The position numbers and the translations under genes are program-made. Below, piece by piece: positions 1 through 7,841 of a stretch of DNA of 64,000 bases. The stretch is from Bacteroidales bacterium (GTDB lineage Bacteria > Bacteroidota > Bacteroidia > Bacteroidales > Lentimicrobiaceae): positions 1 to 64,000 of the forward strand of contig JAGXGB010000003.1 in NCBI GenBank assembly GCA_024636955.1, written 5' to 3'. The stretch's first letter is position 1. Each line of letters starts with the position of its first letter. The notes under the pieces are model-generated. The model ran no database searches, had not been told where the DNA came from, and saw only the letters and a list, made by a program, of their open reading frames with translations.

Positions 1-5
1 AATCA

Positions 6-1067
6 TTATTTTACCACTCGGGCAAATGCTGCATGTTTACCTTCCTGTGTAATGGTCAACAAGTAGAATCCCGACTGTAACTCACCGGAATTCAGCTTAA
101 TAACATTATCTGAAACGGTGTAGTCAACAGTATATTGCCGACCAGTGATATCATGTAATGAAATTGAAACTTTATAGGGATCATAATATCCCTGGTGGTC
201 AATAAAGCATTCAGAATGTGCCGGAACAGGGTAAACACGTATGTTTTTATTTATCTCATACTCAGCAATACCAACCGGTCCACCCCAAATAAGTGAAACA
301 TATTCCGGGTTATCAATAAAAGGGTTGCGGTTATTTTGAACTTCCCAAACAGCATTATTTCGATCCGTTTCTTTTTCACTCACGGGATCTTCGATATGCC
401 ATTTCTTCATTAGGTCAAGCGCCCAAGGCTTTAATTGCGAGCCATTTACCTGTTCGCTCCCGGGCCATCCATTGTCCTCACCGTAGTAGCGGGTTGACAT
501 GTAAAAGTATGTTCGGGCAAAATCTCCTTTATACTCATCAATAGGTTCAAAAACTATACCTGAATATCCGGGAAAGTTACAGTTGCCCACCCGGCTGCCG
601 TTAAGTGATGCCCAGGTAGCAGATCCTACTTCCCCATAAGGATAATTTCCTCTTCTGCCATTTACATATCCGTCAGTAGGGTAAAGCTGGAAAAGGTCGG
701 AGTACATTGGAGCTTGGGAATCAAACCAGCTTTTTGGAAAGGAATGCTCCCTATTGTAGCAATCGCCTTCACCACTATAATTTCCGCACTGGTCACCTGA
801 AGAGAAATTATAGACATAGGGAGGGTTACCCCCCGGTACATCAGAATACATGTCCCAAACCGTTCCGTTTGACTTTTGGTCGGTACTTTGAAAATGAGTG
901 TGGAGTGAACTATAACTTTGTGCAGAATGGCCATCAATAATAGAATGTAAAATTGATTGAAGTTGCGCACCAGTTAATCCTACTGCTGAAGCATAATAAC
1001 CTGCAGGAGGCTGCGCCTGCACTGTAAAAACAAAGGAAAATAGTAGTAAAGAGAAAAAGGGCTTCAT
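6..1067 (-). CDS. Secreted endonuclease I family nuclease with T9SS-type C-terminal domain
   Basis: A 353-residue secreted nuclease of the endonuclease I (EndA/NucM) family, expected to cut DNA or RNA outside the cell. Residues 1-18 form a signal peptide ending in VQA. The family's catalytic segment is visible as NREHSFPKSW (about 105-114), followed by DLFQLYPTDGYVNGRRGNYP (about 124-143). The last 75 or so residues (from VYPVPAHSE, with HDITGRQ and the final GKHAAFARVVK) look like a type A sorting domain of the type IX secretion system, so the enzyme is probably exported across the outer membrane and released or anchored there. It lies 7 bp downstream of the MntP-like gene on the same strand and may be co-transcribed. 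The family call is firm; substrate preference is not visible. Confidence 0.9.
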   Translation of the reverse strand: MKPFFSLLLFSFVFTVQAQPPAGYYASAVGLTGAQLQSILHSIIDGHSAQSYSSLHTHFQSTDQKSNGTVWDMYSDVPGGNPPYVYNFSSGDQCGNYSGEGDCYNREHSFPKSWFDSQAPMYSDLFQLYPTDGYVNGRRGNYPYGEVGSATWASLNGSRVGNCNFPGYSGIVFEPIDEYKGDFARTYFYMSTRYYGEDNGWPGSEQVNGSQLKPWALDLMKKWHIEDPVSEKETDRNNAVWEVQNNRNPFIDNPEYVSLIWGGPVGIAEYEINKNIRVYPVPAHSECFIDHQGYYDPYKVSISLHDITGRQYTVDYTVSDNVIKLNSGELQSGFYLLTITQEGKHAAFARVVK

Positions 1068-1074
1068 GTGTTGA

Positions 1075-1635
1075 TCAGTTGATAATGTAAGTAATAAAGA
1101 AACGCAATGCTACGCCGGCAATCAATGCACCTCCTACCATAACGGTAATTCTTAGGAATGGTCGTAGGCCAAATGATTTACCAAGATAAAGAGAAGCGTA
1201 TGCAGCTATAAGTGTAACAATGAAGGTAAAAAGCGATGGTATTAATACATTTGTGCCAATAAGGCCCATGCTCAGAGCCACAAAGAATGAATTGAAACTT
1301 CCGGCAAGGCTTAAAAGCATTAAAGTTCTGTTGGAGTCTACAAGAACTATTCGCTCTTCAGGCGAAAACCTCATATTCTCAATAATGATCTTTAAGCCAA
1401 TTATGAACATCAAAACATACGCAATAACTATATAAATCCATGGCAAAGCTGATGAACTGACATTGCCAATAAAAATGCCAAGTGCTATTACTAATGCCTT
1501 CACAATAGCAAGGGCTATAGGCAGTTTTATGGGTGTGTTTTCCTTAAGCTTTGCATGTATGGCAGCACTATACCATGTGGTGGCAAAACTTTCAGAAACC
1601 AAGGCAAGTAATAATAATAACAGAATGAGAGGCAC
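1075..1635 (-). CDS. MntP-like membrane protein (putative manganese efflux family) with altered key acidic residues
   Basis: A 186-residue, about six-helix membrane protein. Its layout matches MntP: an N-terminal helix ending SESFA, a middle helix FIIGLKIIIENMR resembling the MntP segment with IIEGFR, and a second half SFNSFFVALSMGLIG resembling the SLDA(M/L)AVG repeat. In typical MntP proteins both half-repeats carry a conserved Asp. Here the first is Glu (residue 15, SESFA) and the second is Asn (residue 115, SFNSF). It may therefore transport something else, or work differently. The gene diverges from pyk and has its own TAACTTTG box 20 bp before the start. The fold assignment is by eye from spacing and motif resemblance; the substrate is unknown. 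Confidence 0.65.
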   Translation of the reverse strand: MPLILLLLLLALVSESFATTWYSAAIHAKLKENTPIKLPIALAIVKALVIALGIFIGNVSSSALPWIYIVIAYVLMFIIGLKIIIENMRFSPEERIVLVDSNRTLMLLSLAGSFNSFFVALSMGLIGTNVLIPSLFTFIVTLIAAYASLYLGKSFGLRPFLRITVMVGGALIAGVALRFFITYIIN

Positions 1636-1654
1636 GAAAACAAATTTGGAGTCG

Positions 1655-1692
1655 CAAAGTTAAGATTTTCTTAGAGTTATGTGTTAACTTTG
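1655..1692. promoter_or_regulatory. Divergent pair of identical -7 boxes between the MntP-like gene and pyk
   Basis: The Bacteroidota -7 box TAACTTTG occurs on the plus strand at 1685-1692, 14 bp before the pyk ATG. The exact reverse complement CAAAGTTA is at 1655-1662, serving the minus-strand MntP-like gene that starts at 1635. No clear -33 TTG at the usual spacing was found for either. Confidence 0.6.
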
Positions 1693-1705
1693 TGTACTAT
1701 CGATA

Positions 1706-3136
1706 ATGCCCCTTATGCGAAAAACCAAAATAGTTGCTACCCTTGGCCCTGCTTCAAATACGCCTGATAAGATCAGAAAATTAATGCTGGCCGGTGTAAA
1801 TATATTCCGTTTAAATTTCTCCCATGGCGACCATGCTACTCATGCTCAGTCATGTGCCATAATTGCTGAACTGAATAAAGAGTTGGATTTGAATGTAGGT
1901 ATTCTTGCTGATTTGTCAGGGCCAAAGATCCGTACAGGCGAAATTGAGAATGGTAGTATGACACTGTTGCAAGGTGATACGGTATCAGTTCTATCCCGTG
2001 ACCTTTTATGCAAGCCGGGGCAGATATGTTTGAACTATAAGCATTTTGCTGTTGATGTTCAGCCTGGTGAATATATTATGCTCGATGATGGTAAGATTCT
2101 TCTTAAAGCTATAAGTACTGACCATATAGACACAGTTGAAGCATTGGTAGTGCAGGGTGGGATATTAAGCTCACGCAAAGGTGTAAACCTGCCTGACACA
2201 AATTTGAAATTGCCCAGTTTGAGCGCAAAGGACTTGGATGATCTGGATTTTATAATGAGCCTTAACGTGCATTGGGTGGCTCTTTCATTTGTTAGAACGG
2301 CAAAGGATATTGAGGAACTCAGAAACAAGATAAGGGAATATAACCTAAAAGATTATCCCAGGATAGTTGCAAAAATTGAGAAACCTGAGGCTGTTAGAAA
2401 TCTGGACGCTATCATTAAGGCTTCCGATGCTTTGATGGTCGCTCGTGGTGATTTGGGTGTAGAGTTGCCGCTTGAGAAAGTGCCGATAATCCAGAAACAG
2501 ATAATCAGACAAGCAGGTGCTGCTTCAAAGCCGGTTATTGTAGCAACACAGATGATGGAAGGTATGATTGAAAACTTCAGACCTACACGCGCTGAAGTTA
2601 GTGATGTAGCAAATTCTGTGCTTGATGGTGCGGATGCTTTGATGTTAAGTGGCGAAACCTCTGTTGGCAAGTTTCCTGTTGAAACCGTTGATACGATGAA
2701 TAGGATTATAATGGATGCTGAAGTTCTTGATGATATCTACTACCAAACGGGTCACAATCCACCTCCAATGGAGAGAACAGTATCTGATTCAATTATCATT
2801 GCCGCTGGGGAGCTTGCGCAACGTGTTGATGCAAGAGCAATTGTTGCAATGACTCATACCGGGTATTCTGCTTTTAAGCTTTCAAGCCATCGGCCTAAGG
2901 CGGGTATATTTATTTTCTCCAGCAGCAGGCACTTGTTGAATACCTTAAGCATGGTATGGGGCGTAAGGGCAATTTATTTTGAAGATTTTACTAACACTGA
3001 TATGGTCATGGCTCAAATGCGTGAGAAGCTTATGAACATTAACCTCATCAGCAAGGGTGACTATGTGATCAACATATCAAGTATTCCAATGGGTCAACCA
3101 GGGAAAACGAATATGTTGAAGCTAACAATAGTTTAG
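1706..3136 (+). CDS. pyk: Pyruvate kinase
   Basis: Converts phosphoenolpyruvate and ADP to pyruvate and ATP, the last step of glycolysis, in the cytoplasm. The 476 residues carry the family's landmarks in order: TKIVATLGPAS near the N terminus, RLNFSHG (35-41), the B-domain region around KIRTGE, then KIEKPEAVRN, the metal-binding MVARGDLGVELP, and the ADP-site helix TRAEVSDVANSVLDG with DALMLSGETSVGKFP. Length matches ordinary bacterial pyruvate kinase, with no extra PEP-utiliser domain. ATG 1706 is taken; the second Met (MRKTKI, 1715) is equally possible. A TAACTTTG box lies just upstream, and a 22-bp tandem repeat starts directly after the stop codon. Confidence 0.97.
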   Translation: MPLMRKTKIVATLGPASNTPDKIRKLMLAGVNIFRLNFSHGDHATHAQSCAIIAELNKELDLNVGILADLSGPKIRTGEIENGSMTLLQGDTVSVLSRDLLCKPGQICLNYKHFAVDVQPGEYIMLDDGKILLKAISTDHIDTVEALVVQGGILSSRKGVNLPDTNLKLPSLSAKDLDDLDFIMSLNVHWVALSFVRTAKDIEELRNKIREYNLKDYPRIVAKIEKPEAVRNLDAIIKASDALMVARGDLGVELPLEKVPIIQKQIIRQAGAASKPVIVATQMMEGMIENFRPTRAEVSDVANSVLDGADALMLSGETSVGKFPVETVDTMNRIIMDAEVLDDIYYQTGHNPPPMERTVSDSIIIAAGELAQRVDARAIVAMTHTGYSAFKLSSHRPKAGIFIFSSSRHLLNTLSMVWGVRAIYFEDFTNTDMVMAQMREKLMNINLISKGDYVINISSIPMGQPGKTNMLKLTIV

Positions 3137-3223
3137 TGGGCATTGAGTGCATAGATAGTCGGCATTGAGTGCAAAAATTGTGGGCATTGAGTGCATAGAT
3201 AGTCGGCATTGAGTGCAAAAATT
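3137..3223. repeat. Tandem array of four 22-bp units (two 44-bp super-units)
   Basis: The 13-mer GGCATTGAGTGCA recurs at 3139, 3161, 3183 and 3205, exactly 22 bp apart. The remaining 9 bp alternate between two versions (TAGATAGTC and AAAATTGTG), giving a near-perfect 44-bp super-repeat present twice. It begins on the base after the pyk stop codon and lies between the convergent pyk and comF genes. Confidence 0.95.
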
Positions 3224-3294
3224 CTAATATATTAAGGTTAATATTCCTTGGGCAATAAGGGTATAATATTCAAGCAATTCTATAAAAAAACTAC

Positions 3295-3990
3295 TTAGTG
3301 CAGCGCACACGCGATTGAGCAGATGCTGATTTTTATATCAGGGACCCCCATTAGTATCTGTGCGGCAGCCTCAATAGTAGATCCTGTAGTAATAACATCA
3401 TCTACCAGTAGTACATGTTGTCCGGCAAGTGTATTACTATCCTTTAACGCAAAAATTTCTTTCACATTTTCCCATCTGCTAAACCTTGCCTTGTGTGTTT
3501 GAGTTTCAGAATCAGTGGTTCTTACTAATGATGTTGTATCTACATCAGCATTCATTGGAACGGCTAAGCCTTTGGCAAACCATTCAGCTTGGTTGTAGCC
3601 TCTTAATGCCTCTTTTTTGGGGTGAAGTGGAATCGGAACGATGTAGATGATGTCCCTAAACATTGGGGATTGCAATAGTTTCTCACCGTAAATTGTTCCT
3701 ATGAAGTGTCCGATTTTTTTGTAACCTAAATATTTGAATTGGTGAATCAGATGTTGAACTTTGCCCCCCTTTGTAAAATAGTAATAAGATGCCGCTGCAT
3801 TGATGTGAATTTTCCCGACGAATTGATTTGCAACAGGGTTGTCTGTCATTAAATGAAAATGAGTTTGTGGCAAGAGAAACATGCATTCAGTGCATAAGCA
3901 CTCTTCATGATGTAATAGAGGATTATCGCAGCTAAAACAGAGTCGTGGATAGAAGAGTGATACAACGTCCTGCACGCAGTCTTTTAGCAT
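3295..3990 (-). CDS. comF: ComF family phosphoribosyltransferase-like protein
   Basis: A 231-residue ComF/GntX family protein, linked in other bacteria to DNA uptake or use of external DNA. The N terminus has a zinc-binding-type cysteine set (CFSC at 18-21 and CTEC at 33-36). The middle has PIPLHPKKEALRGYNQAEW, the family's PxPLH...RGxNQAE motif. The C terminus has the PRPP-binding loop VLLVDDVITTGST. The enzymatic reaction of this family is not settled. It lies downstream of the PpiD-like gene with a terminator between them, so it is probably transcribed separately. No -7 box was found upstream. Confidence 0.9.
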   Translation of the reverse strand: MLKDCVQDVVSLFYPRLCFSCDNPLLHHEECLCTECMFLLPQTHFHLMTDNPVANQFVGKIHINAAASYYYFTKGGKVQHLIHQFKYLGYKKIGHFIGTIYGEKLLQSPMFRDIIYIVPIPLHPKKEALRGYNQAEWFAKGLAVPMNADVDTTSLVRTTDSETQTHKARFSRWENVKEIFALKDSNTLAGQHVLLVDDVITTGSTIEAAAQILMGVPDIKISICSIACALH

Positions 3991-4071
3991 AAGGGATGAT
4001 ATAAAGCAGACTATAGTTTAGTTGATATAAATTTAGAAGATATTTCTATTCCAATGGTAGGTATAAAATAA

Positions 4072-4094
4072 AAAAGCTCCTATAAGGAGCTTTT
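4072..4094 (-). terminator. Rho-independent terminator after the PpiD-like gene
   Basis: Nine-base arms AAAAGCTCC and GGAGCTTTT with a 5-base loop, followed on the minus strand by a T-rich run. It sits 19 bp beyond the stop of the PpiD-like gene. Confidence 0.85.
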
Positions 4095-4112
4095 CTATTT
4101 TCTTGATTTATT

Positions 4113-6242
4113 TTAGTAGAACATTAAGCGATGATCTTCAATTTCTGATCTTTTCTTAAGAGCGTCATTAATCTCCCTCTGGCTTCTGGTAGTAAATGCG
4201 TTTGACATCATTCTCTTTTCAGTGGTGTAATCGTCTTTTGCAGTTACCTCATTAATCTTATCGATCACTAGCACAAAAACGCCCTGATTGCCTTTAATAG
4301 GCTTTGACATTTCACCAGCCTTAAGGTTGAAAATTGAGCCAAGAACTTCATCCTCTTTACCAAATCCAGGTAAGTTGCTTGCTCCTAATGAAATATCGGC
4401 TGTATCAACAGACATTGCAAGTGCAGGATAGTTTTTCTCAAGGTCAGCTTTTGACTTAACCTCAGAATTTATTTGCTCTATAAGTTTCTCTGCTTTCTTT
4501 TCACGAAGAACCATAGGTTCAATAAATTCTTTAATCTGCTCAAGTGTTGGATTGCCTTTTTCGCGAACTTCAGTTATAATAGCTACTATAAAGCGGCCAT
4601 CAAGGTCAAATACGTTTGAAACGTCCCCTTTTTCAATGTCTTCAGTAAATGACCAGCGAACAATTTCACGAGCGTTTTGTAAGCCGGGTAATGTGTTTTG
4701 ATCAACACTAATACGTTCAGCAACACGCTTTGTTAGTTTATTTTCTTCTACTTGCTTATCAAAGCTTTCCTGATCTTTTGCACTAGCTGCAAATTGGCTT
4801 GCCTGGGTATAAATATCCTGCATTGTACGTGAGCTGGCTTCAATTGCACGCTTAACAAAGGCAACCCTTACTTTCTTGGTAGGTGTTGTTTTACCGGTAA
4901 TCTTGATAATGTGATAGCCAAATTGTGTTTCAACTATAGTTACATCACCTACTTTTCCATCAAGTACAGCTGTGTTAAATTCTGGCACCATGGCACCATC
5001 AGCAAACCAGTTTAAATCACCGGCAGTTTTTGCAGCAGTTTGGTCTTCATTGACAGTTGAAGAAGCAATTTCATTGAATTTTGCACTGTTGTTTTTTACA
5101 ATGTTGTATACACTATCAGCTTTCGCTTTAGCCTGTTCCTTTGTTAGCTTGGTGTCAGGATTAACATTAGTACCTTGATAACTAATAAGAATGTGACTTG
5201 CCTTTAGTGAATCAGGGCGCACTTGGGTTTCTACCAGTCGAGCCATTTGATATAGGTTATTCTCAATATATGGTCCGAAGGTTGTACCTATTGGAGAATT
5301 AAACATTAACGAATCAAGCTGGTATGGTAGAGTTCCTTTTTTATACCATGTGCTGTCATACCTTTCATCAGAAACTGAATTAACGAAATCTTTTGCATTT
5401 TCAACAGCTATAAACTCAGCATAAAGGGCGTTAACGTCCTTATTGATTTTATCACGATCATTGTCTGATGCAATGATATCAAAACTTACATATTCAATAT
5501 CCCTGGAGGCTTCTTGCTGATATTTATACTTATTTTCCTCATAAAACTTTTTATAGTCAGCATCTGTCAAAGAAATTAAACTATCAGCAATAGCAGTATA
5601 AGGTAAACTATAGAAACGTACTGTTGCAGTAGTGCTACGGTTTTTATAGTCGCGTTCAGCAAATGCCTTTGGTACATAGAAAGCCTTTGAAACAAGGGTA
5701 CGATATTTAGTGTTTAGCCTATCCTCTTTAATAGCTTTTTCTATGGCGAGGTAGCGTTGTTTCATTTGAGGGTCAACTCTGTCAAGATTCTGAAGGAAGT
5801 TTACAACAGTTGCAGCGTCAAATTGACCAGTTTGAGGGTCACTAAAGCTTTGCCTGATATATTGATGTGGGTTCTTACCCCTTACAAGTTCATCAAGCTC
5901 TTCAGTAGTAACAGTTATTCCCAGTTCTGAAACTTGCTCCTGAAGGAGGGTTTCTGACAATACCTGATCCCAGGTTTGTTGCCTGATTTGGAATTGTTCT
6001 TCTTGAGTTAAACTTTCTTTGCCTGTATTAATTTGCTGAGTCTCAATGTTCTGTTCAACTCTTTGGTTGAAGTCGGTATAAAGAATCTTTTCACCATTAA
6101 CTTCACCTATCAGGTTAACGCCTCGTCCTCTTCCAGGAGTTCTGTTAGAAAGAAAATCACCAAGTACAAATGCAGCAAGCGCTATACCTATGATTATGAT
6201 AAGAAGTCCTGAACGTTTTCGAATATCTCCGATTAATGCCAT
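4113..6242 (-). CDS. PpiD/SurA-like membrane-anchored peptidyl-prolyl isomerase foldase
   Basis: A 709-residue periplasmic folding factor. One N-terminal membrane helix (about 13-31, LLIIIIGIALAAFVLGDFL) anchors it. A SurA_N-type chaperone region follows. A parvulin (PPIC) domain lies around residues 345-455, beginning with KASHILISY and ending with FGYHIIKITGK. The long C-terminal half resembles the chaperone part of PpiD. It would help outer-membrane and secreted proteins fold after crossing the inner membrane. It is the last gene of a minus-strand envelope cluster (coaX to ppiD), has its own -7 box just upstream and a strong terminator behind it. Length is slightly above that of E. coli PpiD. 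Confidence 0.9.
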   Translation of the reverse strand: MALIGDIRKRSGLLIIIIGIALAAFVLGDFLSNRTPGRGRGVNLIGEVNGEKILYTDFNQRVEQNIETQQINTGKESLTQEEQFQIRQQTWDQVLSETLLQEQVSELGITVTTEELDELVRGKNPHQYIRQSFSDPQTGQFDAATVVNFLQNLDRVDPQMKQRYLAIEKAIKEDRLNTKYRTLVSKAFYVPKAFAERDYKNRSTTATVRFYSLPYTAIADSLISLTDADYKKFYEENKYKYQQEASRDIEYVSFDIIASDNDRDKINKDVNALYAEFIAVENAKDFVNSVSDERYDSTWYKKGTLPYQLDSLMFNSPIGTTFGPYIENNLYQMARLVETQVRPDSLKASHILISYQGTNVNPDTKLTKEQAKAKADSVYNIVKNNSAKFNEIASSTVNEDQTAAKTAGDLNWFADGAMVPEFNTAVLDGKVGDVTIVETQFGYHIIKITGKTTPTKKVRVAFVKRAIEASSRTMQDIYTQASQFAASAKDQESFDKQVEENKLTKRVAERISVDQNTLPGLQNAREIVRWSFTEDIEKGDVSNVFDLDGRFIVAIITEVREKGNPTLEQIKEFIEPMVLREKKAEKLIEQINSEVKSKADLEKNYPALAMSVDTADISLGASNLPGFGKEDEVLGSIFNLKAGEMSKPIKGNQGVFVLVIDKINEVTAKDDYTTEKRMMSNAFTTRSQREINDALKKRSEIEDHRLMFY

Positions 6243-6269
6243 TTGTTGTTAAATTTTTTAAATAGGGTG

Positions 6270-6277
6270 CAAATTTA
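6270..6277 (-). promoter_or_regulatory. -7 promoter box of the PpiD-like gene
   Basis: TAAATTTG on the minus strand fits TAnnTTTG, 28 bp before the start codon. No good -33 element is visible. Confidence 0.5.
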
Positions 6278-6357
6278 CAAATAAACTGATAGGATAAAAA
6301 TAAAAATCCTTTAGAGGCTATATTTTTGTAAATAAAGGTGATACAACTAAAAGTTGG

Positions 6358-7698
6358 TTATTTAGAACCCCTGATTGTTGTTGTTTCATTTATCCAGCAA
6401 CCAACAGTATATGATTCACCTTCTTGCATATCCCGGAAAAAAAGATCGCTTGATGGTGGATAGTATTTTACATACTGAGCAATCTTTTCATTTGCTTGTG
6501 ATTCAACACTTCCATCTACTGATTTTGCCTTAATATATTTATCTATAGCAGCCCAAAACACTGTTTTTCCACCAAGGTCATCAACATCGCATATACCTGC
6601 ACTCATAGCATAAAGATCACCGATAATGATATATGCTTTGCCTTCATTTGGATTTAACTGAATTATTTTTTGCGCTGTACTTCTTGCCTGACTGTAGTTT
6701 CTGTTATTACTATGAATTCCTGCGAGGGCATATAGTGCTTTAATCTTTTCAGCTGGATCAGTATAGAGCTCTGCCGCTTCCTGCATGTAAGCTGCTGCAT
6801 TGTTCAGATCATTATTTTGGATTGAAAGACGACCCATTAAATATGCCGACTGTGCACCCGGTTCAAGCTTGTGAAGGTTGCCTGCAGCTCTGTAGAAAAG
6901 ATCACCCTCACCAGTACAGTTTTTACGGTCGAGTATTGTTGTAATATTTCTAAGTAAAACTGTGTCATTTGGTGTTTCTTGAAATTTCTTTCCATAAATG
7001 TTCACCAGGTCAGTGCATGAAGCATGTGGTTCAATTAAGATTTCTATGTTCGCCTTTACGTTTACCCAATTAGTTAAAGTTTTTTCATCTGAGGCAGCTT
7101 GGGCAATATTTTGGTCAACTATCGAAATGACCTTATCATAAACAGTAAAAATCTCACTTTTATCAATTGAGTCAATCATTGCTAACTGGATGGCAGTAGT
7201 TAAGTAATAAACTAAAACTGCGCCTTCTGAATTATTTCCTTGAAGTTCAACCGAACGCGCTATCCATGGAAATACTTGAACAGCCATTAAGGGATTGTTG
7301 GTGAGTGCATCAACACCTTTTCGTCCAAGTACATATCCTTCTCTCCCATAATACTTAATGCGCTGATCATATACCATCATTAGCGTATCAATTAGCTTAA
7401 AGCGTAATGAGTCATCTTTAGCTTCCTCTATCTGGTTGTCAACGATCTTAATTCCGTCAATGTAAATGTTTTGTGTAAGTGTAGGGCAATTGAAGAACAC
7501 CCACCTCCAATGGGGTAATGCATACGCATATAGCTTAATTTTAAAATATTCTCTGTAAAGAGACAGCTGTTCCCGGCACAATAATGAATCGGTTGTAGTG
7601 GGGTTTTGTTGCATTGTATCCTCAACAGGATTGCTTTGTGCTTTAATGTTGCTGAATTGAAAAACAACTAACAGTAGGAGGAGTAATTTGAGTTTCAT
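6358..7698 (-). CDS. TPR-repeat periplasmic protein, paralogue of the 9768-11123 gene
   Basis: A 446-residue protein with a signal peptide (residues 1-20, ending IKAQ) and a C-terminal half of tetratricopeptide-like helical repeats (for example AYLMGRLSIQNNDLNNAAAY and GKAYIIIGDLYAM). It is similar over its full length to the TPR protein encoded at 9768-11123. Both have LSLYRE-(F/Y), PHWRWVF-NCP, IDTLMMVYDQRI, YVLGRKG and the same ending YTVGCWINETTTIRG. Such proteins usually serve as scaffolds for protein assembly; the exact role is not known. It has its own promoter, part of which lies in a 22-bp tandem repeat. Confidence 0.85.
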   Translation of the reverse strand: MKLKLLLLLLVVFQFSNIKAQSNPVEDTMQQNPTTTDSLLCREQLSLYREYFKIKLYAYALPHWRWVFFNCPTLTQNIYIDGIKIVDNQIEEAKDDSLRFKLIDTLMMVYDQRIKYYGREGYVLGRKGVDALTNNPLMAVQVFPWIARSVELQGNNSEGAVLVYYLTTAIQLAMIDSIDKSEIFTVYDKVISIVDQNIAQAASDEKTLTNWVNVKANIEILIEPHASCTDLVNIYGKKFQETPNDTVLLRNITTILDRKNCTGEGDLFYRAAGNLHKLEPGAQSAYLMGRLSIQNNDLNNAAAYMQEAAELYTDPAEKIKALYALAGIHSNNRNYSQARSTAQKIIQLNPNEGKAYIIIGDLYAMSAGICDVDDLGGKTVFWAAIDKYIKAKSVDGSVESQANEKIAQYVKYYPPSSDLFFRDMQEGESYTVGCWINETTTIRGSK

Positions 7699-7732
7699 GC
7701 TCTTAAGTTTATAACATTTAATAAATAAAGGA

Positions 7733-7765
7733 CAAATGTACTATATTTTATCTAAATGAAACAAA
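7733..7765 (-). promoter_or_regulatory. Promoter of the 6358-7698 TPR gene
   Basis: On the minus strand a TTTG (7762-7765) is followed after 21 bp by TACATTTG (7733-7740), matching the Bacteroidota -33/-7 pair, 35 bp before the start codon. The -33 element lies inside the first unit of the 22-bp repeat. Confidence 0.65.
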
Positions 7766-7797
7766 TACGTATTGGAAATGAAACAAATACGTATAGG
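7754..7797. repeat. Two tandem 22-bp units
   Basis: The 18-mer AAATGAAACAAATACGTA starts at 7754 and again at 7776. The full 22-bp units differ at one base (ATTGG against ATAGG). It lies in the gap between the CNNM/CBS gene and the TPR gene and overlaps the -33 region of the latter. Confidence 0.95.
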
Positions 7798-7841
7798 AGC
7801 TTAAGGCAACACAAATAACGTTTAATATACCTATTGTGCTA

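Noticed and set aside
3137-3223. Possible REP/BIME element or insertion-sequence end
   Set aside because: No palindromic core, no target-site duplication, no second locus with the same sequence.
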